DNA of 64,000 nucleotides from GCA-003244245 sp036266995. GTDB lineage: Bacteria; Actinomycetota; Actinomycetes; Mycobacteriales; Pseudonocardiaceae. The DNA is taken from NCBI GenBank assembly GCA_036266995.1, contig DATAWX010000017.1, positions 147,430 to 211,429 on the forward strand, in the 5' to 3' direction. A program made the position numbers and the translations under genes. This document shows positions 37,478 through 45,736 of the stretch, one piece after another. The notes beneath the pieces are model-generated. The model was not told the origin of the DNA. It did no database searches and saw only the letters and a program-made list of their open reading frames with translations. Each line of letters opens with the position of its first letter. The stretch's first letter is position 1.

Positions 37478-37810
37478 CCTGGCGATGGGGGCTCGGGTGT
37501 GAGAAAACCACGACACCCGGACAGACCTTGTGAATCGTGGGTGAGGCGCAGCACACTGAGCGTGAACAAAGGCTCAGTGAGCTATCCCGTCCCAGAATGG
37601 CGTGGGGTTCCTGCGTCGTCGGGGGGCGCAGGAGCGCGCTGGGAAGAACCGTTCGGGAAGCTGGGGAGCAGACGAACGGTGAACGGCACCGGGACCTCCG
37701 TCGGGGGACGGGGGCTTTCCGGTGCCGTTTCCCCGGCCGTGGTCCCCCCAGGTTATGGGCGTACGGTGGGCAATCGCTCACTAACCCCAGCCTGAGGATC
37801 TCTCGAACGA
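37478..37810. other. Non-coding region with several stem-loops upstream of psd
   Basis: Just after moeA there is a small hairpin CGGGTGT/ACACCCG (37495-37520) that may end moeA transcription. Then ACTGAGC/GCTCAGT, a CCTGCG/CGCAGG stem, ACCGTTCG/CGAACGGT, and at 37682-37729 a perfect 11-base-pair stem (AACGGCACCGG with CCGGTGCCGTT) enclosing CCGTC/GACGG. So many paired elements in 330 bases suggest a structured leader or regulatory RNA for psd-pssA. I could not match it to a riboswitch class I know. Confidence 0.45.
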
Positions 37811-38524
37811 ATGGCGTCTGTCCGGTTTCCCGCGACATTGCGACATCTGGTGGACCTCACCCGCGAGACGCTCCCGCCGATGCACCCCGCAGGCAGGCCG
37901 TTCGTGGCCGCCGGGGCAGTTACCACGCTGCTGCTCCGCACGCTGTCCCCGACCGCGGCAACGCTGGGCGTCGTCGCCACCGCCTGCTGTGCCGCGTTCT
38001 TCCGCGAGCCGCGCCGGGTGCCCCCGCAGGACTCCACGCTCGTGGTGGCGCCGGCGGACGGCACCGTGAGCAGCGTGACGCCCGCCCCGGCGCCCGCTGA
38101 ACTGGGTCTCGACAGCCACCCGAGGCCACGGGTCAGCGTGTTCCTGTCGGTGTTCGACGTGCATGTGCAGCGCATCCCGGTCGACGGCGAGGTCCGCCAC
38201 GTCGCCTACCGTCCGGGCAAGTTCCTGTCCGCCGACCTGGACAAGGCCAGCGAGGCCAACGAGCGTTCCAGCATGCTGCTGCGGTCCACGAGCGGGCAGG
38301 ACTTCGTCGTGGTGCAGATCGCCGGGCTGGTAGCCCGCCGGATCGTCTGCTCGGTGCGGCCCGGGGACAAGGTGGCGGCCGGCGACACCTATGGCCTGAT
38401 CCGCTTCGGGTCCCGGGTGGACCTCTACCTGCCACCGGGCAGTTCGGTGCTGGTCCGCCCCGGCCAGCACACCGTGGGCGGGGAGACCGCGCTGGCCCGG
38501 CTACCCCCGGCCGAGGAGGCTTGA
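37811..38524 (+). CDS. psd: Phosphatidylserine decarboxylase proenzyme
   Basis: A 237-residue Psd of the short actinobacterial type. Catalytic features: PADG (Asp83), FDVHVQ (His118) and the self-cleavage site FGSRVD (Gly200-Ser201), where Ser becomes the pyruvoyl group. It makes phosphatidylethanolamine from phosphatidylserine at the membrane; two hydrophobic stretches near residues 31-63 anchor it. Three bases separate it from pssA, which makes its substrate. Confidence 0.93.
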   Translation: MASVRFPATLRHLVDLTRETLPPMHPAGRPFVAAGAVTTLLLRTLSPTAATLGVVATACCAAFFREPRRVPPQDSTLVVAPADGTVSSVTPAPAPAELGLDSHPRPRVSVFLSVFDVHVQRIPVDGEVRHVAYRPGKFLSADLDKASEANERSSMLLRSTSGQDFVVVQIAGLVARRIVCSVRPGDKVAAGDTYGLIRFGSRVDLYLPPGSSVLVRPGQHTVGGETALARLPPAEEA

Positions 38525-38527
38525 GCC

Positions 38528-39469
38528 GTGCCCAACGCCGGCGCCGGGGTCCGCCTGCTGCCCAATGTCATCACCGTGCTGGCGCTGTGCTCGGGCCTGT
38601 CGGCACTGAAGTTCGCCCTGGACGGGAACTTCACCGGCGGGCTCGCCGCGATCGGGGTGGCGGCGCTGCTGGACTCGCTGGATGGCCGGCTGGCCCGGTT
38701 GCTCGACGCCACCTCCCGGATCGGCGCCGAGCTTGACTCGCTGGCGGACTGCGTGTCCTTCGGGGTGGCGCCGGCGGTCGTGTTGTTCGTCTGGGCGCTG
38801 GATGGCACCCGGGTGGGATGGCCGGTGGCGCTGGTATTCACCGTGTGCGTCGTGTTGCGGCTCGCCCGGTTCAACACCCTGCTCGACGACACCGACGCGC
38901 TGCCGTTCGCCAAAGAGTTCTTCATCGGGATCCCCTCCCCGGCTGGCGCGCTGCTGGCGTTACTTCCGCTCACTGTGTTCCTCCAGTTGGGCGGAGGCTG
39001 GTGGTCCTCGCCGCTGACCGTGGCGGCCTGGACGGTCGCGGTGGCCGTGGCGATGGTGAGCCGGCTACCCACCCTGTCGATGAAGACGATCCGGGTGCCG
39101 GCCCGGGCGGTGGCGCCGCTGCTGGCGCTGATCGCCGGGCTGGCCGCAGCGGTGATCACGTTCCCGCTTGCGTCGCTGGCCGTGGCGATGCTGCTGTACC
39201 TGGTCCACGTGCCCTACGCGAGCTACCGCTACCGGTGGCTCGCGAAGCACCCCTCGGCCTGGGAGGTCGCTCCCCGCGAGCGCCGGGCGATTCGCCGCAC
39301 CGCGCGCAGCATGCGCCGCCTCGGTCTGCGCCCGCCGCTGCGACGGCGGGTGGCCGGTGCCGCCGCCCGGGCCGGTGCCGCGGTGCGCCGCCGCCGCAGC
39401 GCCGAGACCAACGGCCAGTTGCCCGAGGATCGCCGCTCCCGGCGGATCGGGCTGCGCCGGCATCCGTAA
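38528..39469 (+). CDS. pssA: CDP-diacylglycerol-serine O-phosphatidyltransferase
   Basis: A 313-residue CDP-alcohol phosphatidyltransferase. The signature is complete: D49-x2-D52-G53-x2-A56-R57-x8-G66-x3-D70-x3-D74. Six to eight membrane helices follow (PAVVLFVWAL, LVFTVCVVLRLARFN and others). The C-terminal 70 residues are a basic Arg/Ala-rich extension longer than in most homologues. Works with psd to make phosphatidylethanolamine. Start GTG after GAGGAGGCTTGAGCC. Confidence 0.93.
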   Translation: MPNAGAGVRLLPNVITVLALCSGLSALKFALDGNFTGGLAAIGVAALLDSLDGRLARLLDATSRIGAELDSLADCVSFGVAPAVVLFVWALDGTRVGWPVALVFTVCVVLRLARFNTLLDDTDALPFAKEFFIGIPSPAGALLALLPLTVFLQLGGGWWSSPLTVAAWTVAVAVAMVSRLPTLSMKTIRVPARAVAPLLALIAGLAAAVITFPLASLAVAMLLYLVHVPYASYRYRWLAKHPSAWEVAPRERRAIRRTARSMRRLGLRPPLRRRVAGAAARAGAAVRRRRSAETNGQLPEDRRSRRIGLRRHP

Positions 39470-39668
39470 ACTGGCCCGCCCGCTCCGACCGGTTATACGC
39501 GGACGACGATCGCGTCCACCGAAAGCGCGTCGATGAACTGAGGACATCGTGTCGGAGAAGTGTTAGGGGTGGGACAGCACTTCGGCGAAGGCCGGCTATC
39601 GTCGTGAGAGGGGAGGGGAACGGGAAGCCCACGATGGCCCGGTGTCACCTCCCCGAGCAAAGCCTGAG

Positions 39669-40061
39669 ATGAAACGGACCCGAGAAGAGATTGTCGGTTC
39701 AATCCGCCGGGTTACCGTCGTCAGTGTCGTCAGTGTCGTCGGTTCCGCGTTTGGTGTCGTCTTGGGTCCTGTCGTTAGCCATGTCTTGGGTGCCGGCGTC
39801 GCAGGCGGTGTAGTCATCGGCGTCTGCGAGGGAGCTGCCTACGGCGCCGCCGCCTGCTCGCCCGGCCACACCGGCCTCGTTAAACGCTGCTTTTTCCTCA
39901 GCCTCGCCCTGGGCATCGCGAGCGTGTTCAGCCGGATAAATAGCTGGGAGTTCGCCCTCAGTGGCATTCCCGGCGGCCTCCTCGTCGTCGGCATCACTGC
40001 GATAGCTCATTATCGTCCTCAGTGGCTGCGTTCCGGTCGGCATCGCCGCCGTAGCTCGTGA
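39669..40061 (+). CDS. Small hydrophobic membrane protein
   Basis: About 130 residues with three hydrophobic segments (VTVVSVVSVVGSAFGVVLG, GVAGGVVIGVCEG, FFLSLALGIASVF and GIPGGLLVVGITAIA) and a basic end. No family recognised. The opposite strand is also open but has the composition of an antisense shadow. The start could be a GTG at 39642. Codon use is less GC-rich than neighbours, and it lies at the pssA edge of the Nit1C insertion. Confidence 0.52.
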   Translation: MKRTREEIVGSIRRVTVVSVVSVVGSAFGVVLGPVVSHVLGAGVAGGVVIGVCEGAAYGAAACSPGHTGLVKRCFFLSLALGIASVFSRINSWEFALSGIPGGLLVVGITAIAHYRPQWLRSGRHRRRSS

Positions 40062-40449
40062 TCGTCGTCGGCTTCCGCTACAGCGTGCGCTGCCGCGACG
40101 ACACCGGCAGCAAGGGCGAGGCGGGGCACACCATCGCCGCCCGCCCGCGCCGCCTCGGCCTGCTCTCTCGTCTCACCAGCCTCTCCTGCCCCAAGAGGAG
40201 GCGGGTGGATCCGTTGCGAGTGTGCCAAGGGTGGCAACTCTGACCAGAAGTTGCCACCCTTGGCACATCCGTAGACGACAACTGCCCTTCCCCGGCCTCA
40301 CGGACAGCGACGCACCGGTCTCGCCACGAATCTGTTACATTCGGCGCTTTTTGAAACACGCTCATGTTCCGGATGCAACAAATCGGAAATATTCATCTCC
40401 TGTACTGGTAATGCACGGATAGCTTACACGCCGGAAAGGGATTCGAGTC
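40062..40449. other. Intergenic region upstream of the Nit1C cluster
   Basis: Contains the 19-base-arm hairpin at 40221-40267, then about 180 bases of AT-richer sequence (for example GCTTTTTGAAACACGC and AATCGGAAATATTCATC) that probably holds the cluster promoter. GTTAC and GAAAC words occur 14 bases apart, but not with the spacing of a GlnR box. The first gene starts after GGAAAGG at 40434. Confidence 0.5.
40221..40267. repeat. Perfect hairpin with 19-bp arms
   Basis: TGTGCCAAGGGTGGCAACT and its exact complement flank a 9-base loop (CTGACCAGA). It lies between the small membrane gene and the Nit1C cluster, so it can work as a terminator for the former. No sequence relation to the palindromes at 20082 and 47461 beyond being perfect. 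Confidence 0.93.
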
Positions 40450-41817
40450 ATGACTCTGAGCGCGAAGACCTCGCCGGAGGACGGCGCTCCTGACGACCTT
40501 GAGGGTGTCCACCACTCGGTGGTGATTGTCGGCGGCGGTCAAGCCGGCCTGTCGATGAGTAACCACCTGAGCCATCGGGGCGTCGATCACCTCGTGCTGG
40601 AACGCGAGAGGATCGGTCACGAGTGGCGCGGCCGACGTTGGGATTCGTTCTGCCTGGTCACCCCCAATTGGCAATGCCAGCTACCGGGCTACCCGTATGC
40701 CGGGCCTAACCCCGACGGTTTCATGGTGCGCGACGAGATTGTCGGCTACATCGAGGCATATGCGAGGTCGTTCAACCCACCGGTAGTCGAGGGGGTCGCA
40801 GCAAACCGCCTGCGCCGCGACCGAAAGGGCCGATACCTGGTCGGTACCAGCCGTGGCGAGCTGATCGCCGACCAGGTCGTGCTGGCCACCGGTCCGTACC
40901 AGGTGCCGCTGATCCCCCGGCTGACCGAGCGGCTGCCCGACGAGCTGACGCAGCTCCACTCGTCGCAATACCGCAGCCCCGAGCAGCTGCCGCCCGGTGA
41001 GGTGCTGGTGATCGGTACCGGCCAGTCCGGCTGCCAGATCGCCGAGGATCTGCACCTGGCCGGCCGCGGAGTGCATCTCGCGGTGGGTAGCGCCCCACGA
41101 GTGGCCCGGTTCTACCGCGGCCGCGACGTGGTGGCCTGGCTCGACGCGCTGGGTTACTACCGCAAGGCGGTCGACGAGTTCGCCGATGTCGACGCGGTGC
41201 GTTTCCGGGTGAACCACTACGTCACCGGCCGCGACGGTGGGCGGGATATCGACCTGCGCGCCTTCGCCCGCGACGGCATGCGGTTGTACGGGCGGCTCAA
41301 GGAAGTGGCCGGCGCCGCGTTGCGGTTCGCCCCTGATCTGGCAAAGAACCTCGATCATGCCGATGCGGTGTCGGAGAGCATCAAGGACTCCATCGACAGC
41401 TACATCGACGCGCACCGTATCGACGCGGCACGCGAGGCGCGCTACACGCCGGTGTGGACGCCCGAACGATCGCCCACCCGGTTGGATCTCAGCGACACCG
41501 GGATCACCTCGGTGATCTGGGCCACCGGGTTCGGTCGGGACGATCGATGGATCGAGGTTCCGGTGTTCGACGGCCGTGGTTACCCCACCCATGATCGGGG
41601 TGTCACCATCAGCCCGGGCCTGTATTTCCTGGGGCTGCCCTGGCAGCACACCTGGGGCTCCGGCCGGCTGTCCGGGGTAGCCGACGACGCGGCGTACCTG
41701 GTACAACGCATCATCACCGGCACTGCGTCCGACCACCCATTCCGATGGATCGCCGGCACTTCGACCAGCACTTATCCCCGGGACGACGAGTGGGTCGCCC
41801 CGCGCACGGTGGCATGA
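40450..41817 (+). CDS. MSMEG_0569-family FAD-dependent oxidoreductase (Nit1C)
   Basis: A 455-residue flavoprotein. The first Rossmann motif is VVIVGGGQAGLSM (G28-x-G30-x2-G33) for FAD, followed by SNHLSHRGVDHLVLER; the second is VLVIGTGQSGCQ (G189-x-G191-x2-G194) for NAD(P)H; and the ATG-type end motif is WATGFGRDDRW. It resembles flavin-containing monooxygenases (NitH of the Nit1C cluster), so it may oxygenate a nitrogen-bearing intermediate. First gene of an eight-gene run on one strand; 4 bases before the amidohydrolase. Confidence 0.92.
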   Translation: MTLSAKTSPEDGAPDDLEGVHHSVVIVGGGQAGLSMSNHLSHRGVDHLVLERERIGHEWRGRRWDSFCLVTPNWQCQLPGYPYAGPNPDGFMVRDEIVGYIEAYARSFNPPVVEGVAANRLRRDRKGRYLVGTSRGELIADQVVLATGPYQVPLIPRLTERLPDELTQLHSSQYRSPEQLPPGEVLVIGTGQSGCQIAEDLHLAGRGVHLAVGSAPRVARFYRGRDVVAWLDALGYYRKAVDEFADVDAVRFRVNHYVTGRDGGRDIDLRAFARDGMRLYGRLKEVAGAALRFAPDLAKNLDHADAVSESIKDSIDSYIDAHRIDAAREARYTPVWTPERSPTRLDLSDTGITSVIWATGFGRDDRWIEVPVFDGRGYPTHDRGVTISPGLYFLGLPWQHTWGSGRLSGVADDAAYLVQRIITGTASDHPFRWIAGTSTSTYPRDDEWVAPRTVA

Positions 41818-41821
41818 CGTC

Positions 41822-42649
41822 ATGTCTGCGACGCGCGTCTTCGACGCTCACCGGCATCTGGGAGTGCTGCCGGCATTTCCGTTCTACGGTGGTCCTGCGG
41901 TCAACCCCGATACGACCGCCAGAGCCACCATCGCCGAGCTGATCTCGGATCTGGATGCCGAGGGCACCGACCGGGCACTGGTCATCCCCAACTACGGGGT
42001 GCCCGATCCGGACATCGCCTTCACGTTCAACGAACTGGTCGTCGAGGCAGCCCAGACCGACGACCGGATCAGTGCAGCGCTGTGGGTCTCACCCAAGCCC
42101 GCCGACGCCGACCGGACGGCGAAGGCGCTGGCGCTGGCCGGTGAGTCCGGGGTGCGGGCGCTGAAGCTGAGTTTCCTGCTGGGTGGCCGGGTGACCGACC
42201 AGGACTGCACACCGCAGCTCGACGAGATCTTCGACGTCGCCCGGGAACACGATCTCGTGGTGCACGTGCACACCTCTCCTGGCGGGAGCTCGGACATCGA
42301 CGAGGTGGGCCGGCTCGTCGACTCCTACGGCGACACGGTCGCGATCCACCTGGTGCACTTCGGCGGCGGAATGAGCGGCCACATCAAGCTGGCCGGCGCA
42401 CGGTTCTTCGACTGGATCGGCGCCGGCAAGCGGGTCTACACCGATCTGTCCTGGTCGATCGGATTCGCCCCCGGCTGGCTGGTTCGGGAGATCGACCGGC
42501 GCGGAGTGGGCCACGACCGGGTCCTGTTCGCCAGCGACCAGCCCTGGGGTGACTTCGCCGGTGAGCTGGCGAAGCTGCGTGCGGCCACTGGCGACGGAGA
42601 GCTGGCCACGCGGGTCTTTTCCGGCACATTCGAAGCGCTGTACGGGTGA
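41822..42649 (+). CDS. Amidohydrolase-2-type metal-dependent hydrolase (Nit1C-associated)
   Basis: A 275-residue TIM-barrel amidohydrolase: metal site D8-x-H10-x-H12 in FDAHRHLG, then ALKLSFLLGG, LVVHVHTSPGG, VAIHLVHFGG and FASDQPWGD as the final Asp. Family members hydrolyse or decarboxylate small ring or amide compounds. It is not among the seven core Nit1C genes I know of, so here it is an added step, placed between the flavoprotein and the MSMEG_0572 protein. Confidence 0.86.
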   Translation: MSATRVFDAHRHLGVLPAFPFYGGPAVNPDTTARATIAELISDLDAEGTDRALVIPNYGVPDPDIAFTFNELVVEAAQTDDRISAALWVSPKPADADRTAKALALAGESGVRALKLSFLLGGRVTDQDCTPQLDEIFDVAREHDLVVHVHTSPGGSSDIDEVGRLVDSYGDTVAIHLVHFGGGMSGHIKLAGARFFDWIGAGKRVYTDLSWSIGFAPGWLVREIDRRGVGHDRVLFASDQPWGDFAGELAKLRAATGDGELATRVFSGTFEALYG

Positions 42650-42673
42650 ACAACAACCACGAGGAGGAGTCAC

Positions 42674-43186
42674 ATGACCGACATGACCGACGTCGAGAAG
42701 CAAAGCCTTGACGAGATCCCCCACCCGTCTCTGCCCGAGGGGTCGAGCATCTATGGCGGGACCAAGGTCTTCCCGGACTACCAGGCCGAGAACGGTGAAA
42801 CGTACTTCACCCTCGTGCACGGGATCGCGCACGAATCTTCGGTCAGCTTCGTGGCAATCCTGCAGGCCACCCGTGCGCAGCGGAAGGGATTCGAGTCGGC
42901 CATCTACTTCTACGGTCCGGGTTCGCTGAACTGTCTGGCCACTCGCGGCTTTCCCACCACGGGCAACTCGGCGTTTCCCGGCGAGCACAACATCAACGAC
43001 TCGCTCAAGACCTTCATGAAGGAGGGCGGCAAGGTGTACTGCTGCCGCTTCGGCCTCTCGCTGCACGGCGCTCGAGAGGAGGACCTTCTCGAGGGCGTCA
43101 TCCCGACCCATCCCCTGGACGTGCAGGACGCATTGATTCATTACGCGCGTAAAGGCGCCATCATCAATTCCACCTACATGTTCTAG
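42674..43186 (+). CDS. MSMEG_0572-family nitrogen starvation response protein
   Basis: A 170-residue protein recognised by GSSIYGGTKVFPDYQ, TLVHGIAHESSVSFVAILQA, GPGSLNCLATRGFPTTGNS and YCCRFGLSLHG, ending in STYMF. It is the NitB-type member of the Nit1C cluster; homologues rise in nitrogen starvation in mycobacteria and cyanobacteria. The fold is probably DsrE-like, with conserved Cys residues. ATG after GAGGAGGAGTCAC, a strong ribosome binding site. Its last codons form the first unit of a tandem repeat. Confidence 0.92.
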   Translation: MTDMTDVEKQSLDEIPHPSLPEGSSIYGGTKVFPDYQAENGETYFTLVHGIAHESSVSFVAILQATRAQRKGFESAIYFYGPGSLNCLATRGFPTTGNSAFPGEHNINDSLKTFMKEGGKVYCCRFGLSLHGAREEDLLEGVIPTHPLDVQDALIHYARKGAIINSTYMF

Positions 43187-43237
43187 TCGGCTGCATGTTC
43201 TAGTCGGCTGCACGTTCTAGTCGGCTGCATGTTCTAG
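43178..43237. repeat. 17-bp tandem repeat, 3.5 copies, at a gene end
   Basis: Unit ATGTTCTAGTCGGCTGC at 43178, 43195 and 43212 (one base differs in the third), then ATGTTCTAG at 43229. The first copy contains the last two codons and stop of the MSMEG_0572-type gene. The final copy runs into the AGGAGG ribosome binding site of the radical SAM gene. Confidence 0.96.
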
Positions 43238-43246
43238 GAGGACACA

Positions 43247-44326
43247 GTGCGCGTTGGCACCGACATCACCGCCGACAGACTGTCGACTCGGGTTGACATC
43301 GCCCTGCGCGGCGTGCGGATGGACCCGCCGGTCCGCCGTCCCGCCGGAGCCGGGCCCAGCGATGACGGTCACGTGCTCGTCGACGGTGCCAACGCCGCGC
43401 TGCCCCGCAATCCGGACAGTCCCTACCGGATGCGCGACGGCCGGATCTTCCTCGGGGAACGCGACACCGGACTGTCGCTGCAGGTCGTCGCCCGACCCCG
43501 GTTCTACGATCTGACCACCGCCGACGGCGTGCCGTACGAGCAGATCGCCCGCCTGCACGGCGCCGACGTGCTGGCCACCACGGTCGTCCAGACCTGCATC
43601 AGATATGCCGAGAATCAGCGCTGCCGGTTCTGCACGATCGAGGAGTCGTTGCGAGCCGGCGCCACCATCGCTGCCAAGACTCCGGCTCAGCTGGCTGAGG
43701 TCGCGCGGGCCGCGGTCGCGCTGGACGGCATCCGGCAGATGGTGATGACGACCGGCACCACCGCAGGCCCGGATCGAGGCGCTCGCTACCTGGTGCGCTG
43801 CGTGCGGGCGGTGCTGGAGGCGGTGCCCGGGTTGCCCATCCAGGTGCAGATCGAACCGCCGGCTGGCCTGGCAGTGCTGGCCGACCTGCGCAGCGCGGGC
43901 GTGACCGCGATCGGGATCCACGTCGAGTCACTCGACGACGAGGTGCGCCAGCGGTGGATGCCCGGCAAGGGATCCGTGCCGATGGCCGAGTACGAGGCCG
44001 CCTGGGACGAAGCCGTGCGGGTGTTCGGCCGCAACCGGGTGTCCACCTACCTGCTGGTGGGGCTGGGCGAGGACCCCGACGAGCTGGTCGCCGGTGCGGG
44101 GCGGTTGGTCGAGCGCGGCGTGTACCCGTTCGTCGTGCCGTTTCGTCCGATGGCCGGCACGCTGGCCAGCCGCGACGGCATCGGCGGGCCCTCTGCCGAG
44201 CTGGTCCGTGACGTGACCGGAAGGGTCGCCACCTTGCTGCACGAGGCCGGCATGATCGGCGCCGACCAGCGGGCCGGCTGCGCTGCCTGCGGGGCGTGCG
44301 CAGCACTGTCCGCGGCGGGGGCGTGA
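43247..44326 (+). CDS. MSMEG_0568-family radical SAM protein (Nit1C)
   Basis: A 359-residue radical SAM protein. The iron-sulfur cysteines are C117, C126 and C129 (CIRYAENQRCRFC), a CX8CX2C spacing instead of the usual CX3CX2C. A MTTGTTAGPD (GGE-like) motif and VQIEPPAGLAVL barrel strands follow. Residues C345, C348 and C351 (GCAACGACAA) near the C-terminus could ligate a second cluster. It corresponds to NitD of the Nit1C cluster; the reaction is unknown. GTG start after AGGAGG; 3 bases before the next gene. Confidence 0.92.
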   Translation: MRVGTDITADRLSTRVDIALRGVRMDPPVRRPAGAGPSDDGHVLVDGANAALPRNPDSPYRMRDGRIFLGERDTGLSLQVVARPRFYDLTTADGVPYEQIARLHGADVLATTVVQTCIRYAENQRCRFCTIEESLRAGATIAAKTPAQLAEVARAAVALDGIRQMVMTTGTTAGPDRGARYLVRCVRAVLEAVPGLPIQVQIEPPAGLAVLADLRSAGVTAIGIHVESLDDEVRQRWMPGKGSVPMAEYEAAWDEAVRVFGRNRVSTYLLVGLGEDPDELVAGAGRLVERGVYPFVVPFRPMAGTLASRDGIGGPSAELVRDVTGRVATLLHEAGMIGADQRAGCAACGACAALSAAGA

Positions 44327-44329
44327 ATC

Positions 44330-45736
44330 ATGCACCCGGCGGTCTACCGCAGCGCTGAAGGTCTGGGCGAGGTACTACTCGGCCAACCAGCCCGCCGGCC
44401 CGACTTCCGTATCGAGCCCGCTGCGGATCTGGTGACCCTGGCGGCCTACCAGCGGTTGAGAACCCGGGTGTTCGTCGACCAGCAGGGGTTGTTCACCGAT
44501 CACGACCATGACGACCGCGACGACGACCCACGCACCCTGGCTCTGGTTGCCCGCAACCCGGAAGGCACCGTGCTCGGCGGCGTGCGGCTCGGCCCCGTCG
44601 ACGACGGGCCCGACCTGGGCTGGTGGTGCGGCGGCCGGCTCGTGGTGGATCCGGACTGCCCGGTCCGAGGAGTCGGCGGAGCGCTCGTCCGGGCCGCCTG
44701 CGCGCACGCCGAAAGTGCCGGGGTGCTGCGTTTCGAGGCCACCGTGCAGGCCCGCAACGAGGTGCTCTTCCGTCGGCTTGGCTGGACTTCGGTGCGCCCG
44801 GTGACCGTGGCCGCCGCCCCGCACGTGCTGATGCGCTGGCCGATCGGCCGGATCGCGGTTCAGGTCTCGGCCACCAAGTCTGACCTGGGCGGATTGCTGT
44901 CCGGTCTGGTTCCTGGCGGGGCTGGTTATGTCGGCGACGACGGTGCGCCGGTGCCCGGCAGCGACCTGGTGGCCGCCTGCGACGCGATCCTGCCGTCGAT
45001 GGTCGAACGCGACCCGGAGTGGGCCGGCTGGTGCTCGGTGCTGGTCAACCTCAACGACCTGGCCGCCATGGGAGCGACACCGGTGGGCCTGCTCGACGCG
45101 CTGGGAGCGCGGGACCGCTCGTTCGCCAGCCGGGTGCTGGCCGGGTTGGGGCGGGCCAGCCAGGCCTATGACGTCCCCGTGCTCGGTGGCCACACGCAAC
45201 TCGGAGTGCCCGCCGCACTGTCGGTGACCGCGCTGGGTCGCACGGCGCATCCGATCCGCGGCGGTGGCGGCCGCCCGGGCCATCGCATCCGGCTCACCGT
45301 GGACACAGCGGGCGGTTGGCGGCCCGGGTATGCCGGTCGCCAGTGGGACTCCAGCTCGCACCGCCGGACCCCTGAGCTGCGCGCGATGCTCGGCTCGGTG
45401 GCCATGGCCCGGCCGGCCGCCGCCAAGGACGTCTCGATGGCGGGGCTGGTCGGCACCCTCGGCATGCTCGCCGAAGCGAGCGGTTGCCGGGCGGTGCTGG
45501 ACGTCGCCGCGGCGCCCAGACCGCCCGCCGCCACCGTCGGCGACTGGTTCACCTGCTTCCCCGGGTTCGGGATGCTCACCGCCGACGGGGCGGACCGTCC
45601 GCCGCCGACGGCCGGTCCGGCGACTAGCGCGGACTGTGGTGAGCTGGAAGCCGGCCGCGGCGTGGTACTGCGCTGGCCGGACGGTGAGCTGACCGAAGTG
45701 ATCACCGGCGCGGTGACCGGGTTGGGAGCGGCATGA
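44330..45736 (+). CDS. MSMEG_0567-type GNAT - AIR synthase-like fusion (Nit1C)
   Basis: A 468-residue two-domain protein. Residues 30-170 are a GNAT acetyltransferase (VLGGVRLGPV, the acetyl-CoA loop RGVGGALVRAA, NEVLFRRLGW). Residues 175-460 are a PurM/AIR-synthase-like domain (GDDGAPVPGSDLVAACDAIL, LVNLNDLAAMGATPVGLLDAL, VLGGHTQLGVP). In some Nit1C clusters these are separate genes (NitE and NitF); the fusion implies consecutive steps, perhaps acylation and ATP-dependent ring closure or activation. It overlaps the nitrilase gene by ATGA. Confidence 0.92.
   Translation: MHPAVYRSAEGLGEVLLGQPARRPDFRIEPAADLVTLAAYQRLRTRVFVDQQGLFTDHDHDDRDDDPRTLALVARNPEGTVLGGVRLGPVDDGPDLGWWCGGRLVVDPDCPVRGVGGALVRAACAHAESAGVLRFEATVQARNEVLFRRLGWTSVRPVTVAAAPHVLMRWPIGRIAVQVSATKSDLGGLLSGLVPGGAGYVGDDGAPVPGSDLVAACDAILPSMVERDPEWAGWCSVLVNLNDLAAMGATPVGLLDALGARDRSFASRVLAGLGRASQAYDVPVLGGHTQLGVPAALSVTALGRTAHPIRGGGGRPGHRIRLTVDTAGGWRPGYAGRQWDSSSHRRTPELRAMLGSVAMARPAAAKDVSMAGLVGTLGMLAEASGCRAVLDVAAAPRPPAATVGDWFTCFPGFGMLTADGADRPPPTAGPATSADCGELEAGRGVVLRWPDGELTEVITGAVTGLGAA

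Noticed and set aside
37540..37730. c-di-AMP (ydaO) riboswitch upstream of psd
   Set aside because: The conserved ydaO core motifs could not be found; only generic stems are visible.
40330..40380. GTTAC and GAAAC words upstream of the Nit1C cluster as a GlnR box
   Set aside because: Their spacing (14 bases) does not fit the 6-base spacing of GlnR half-sites.
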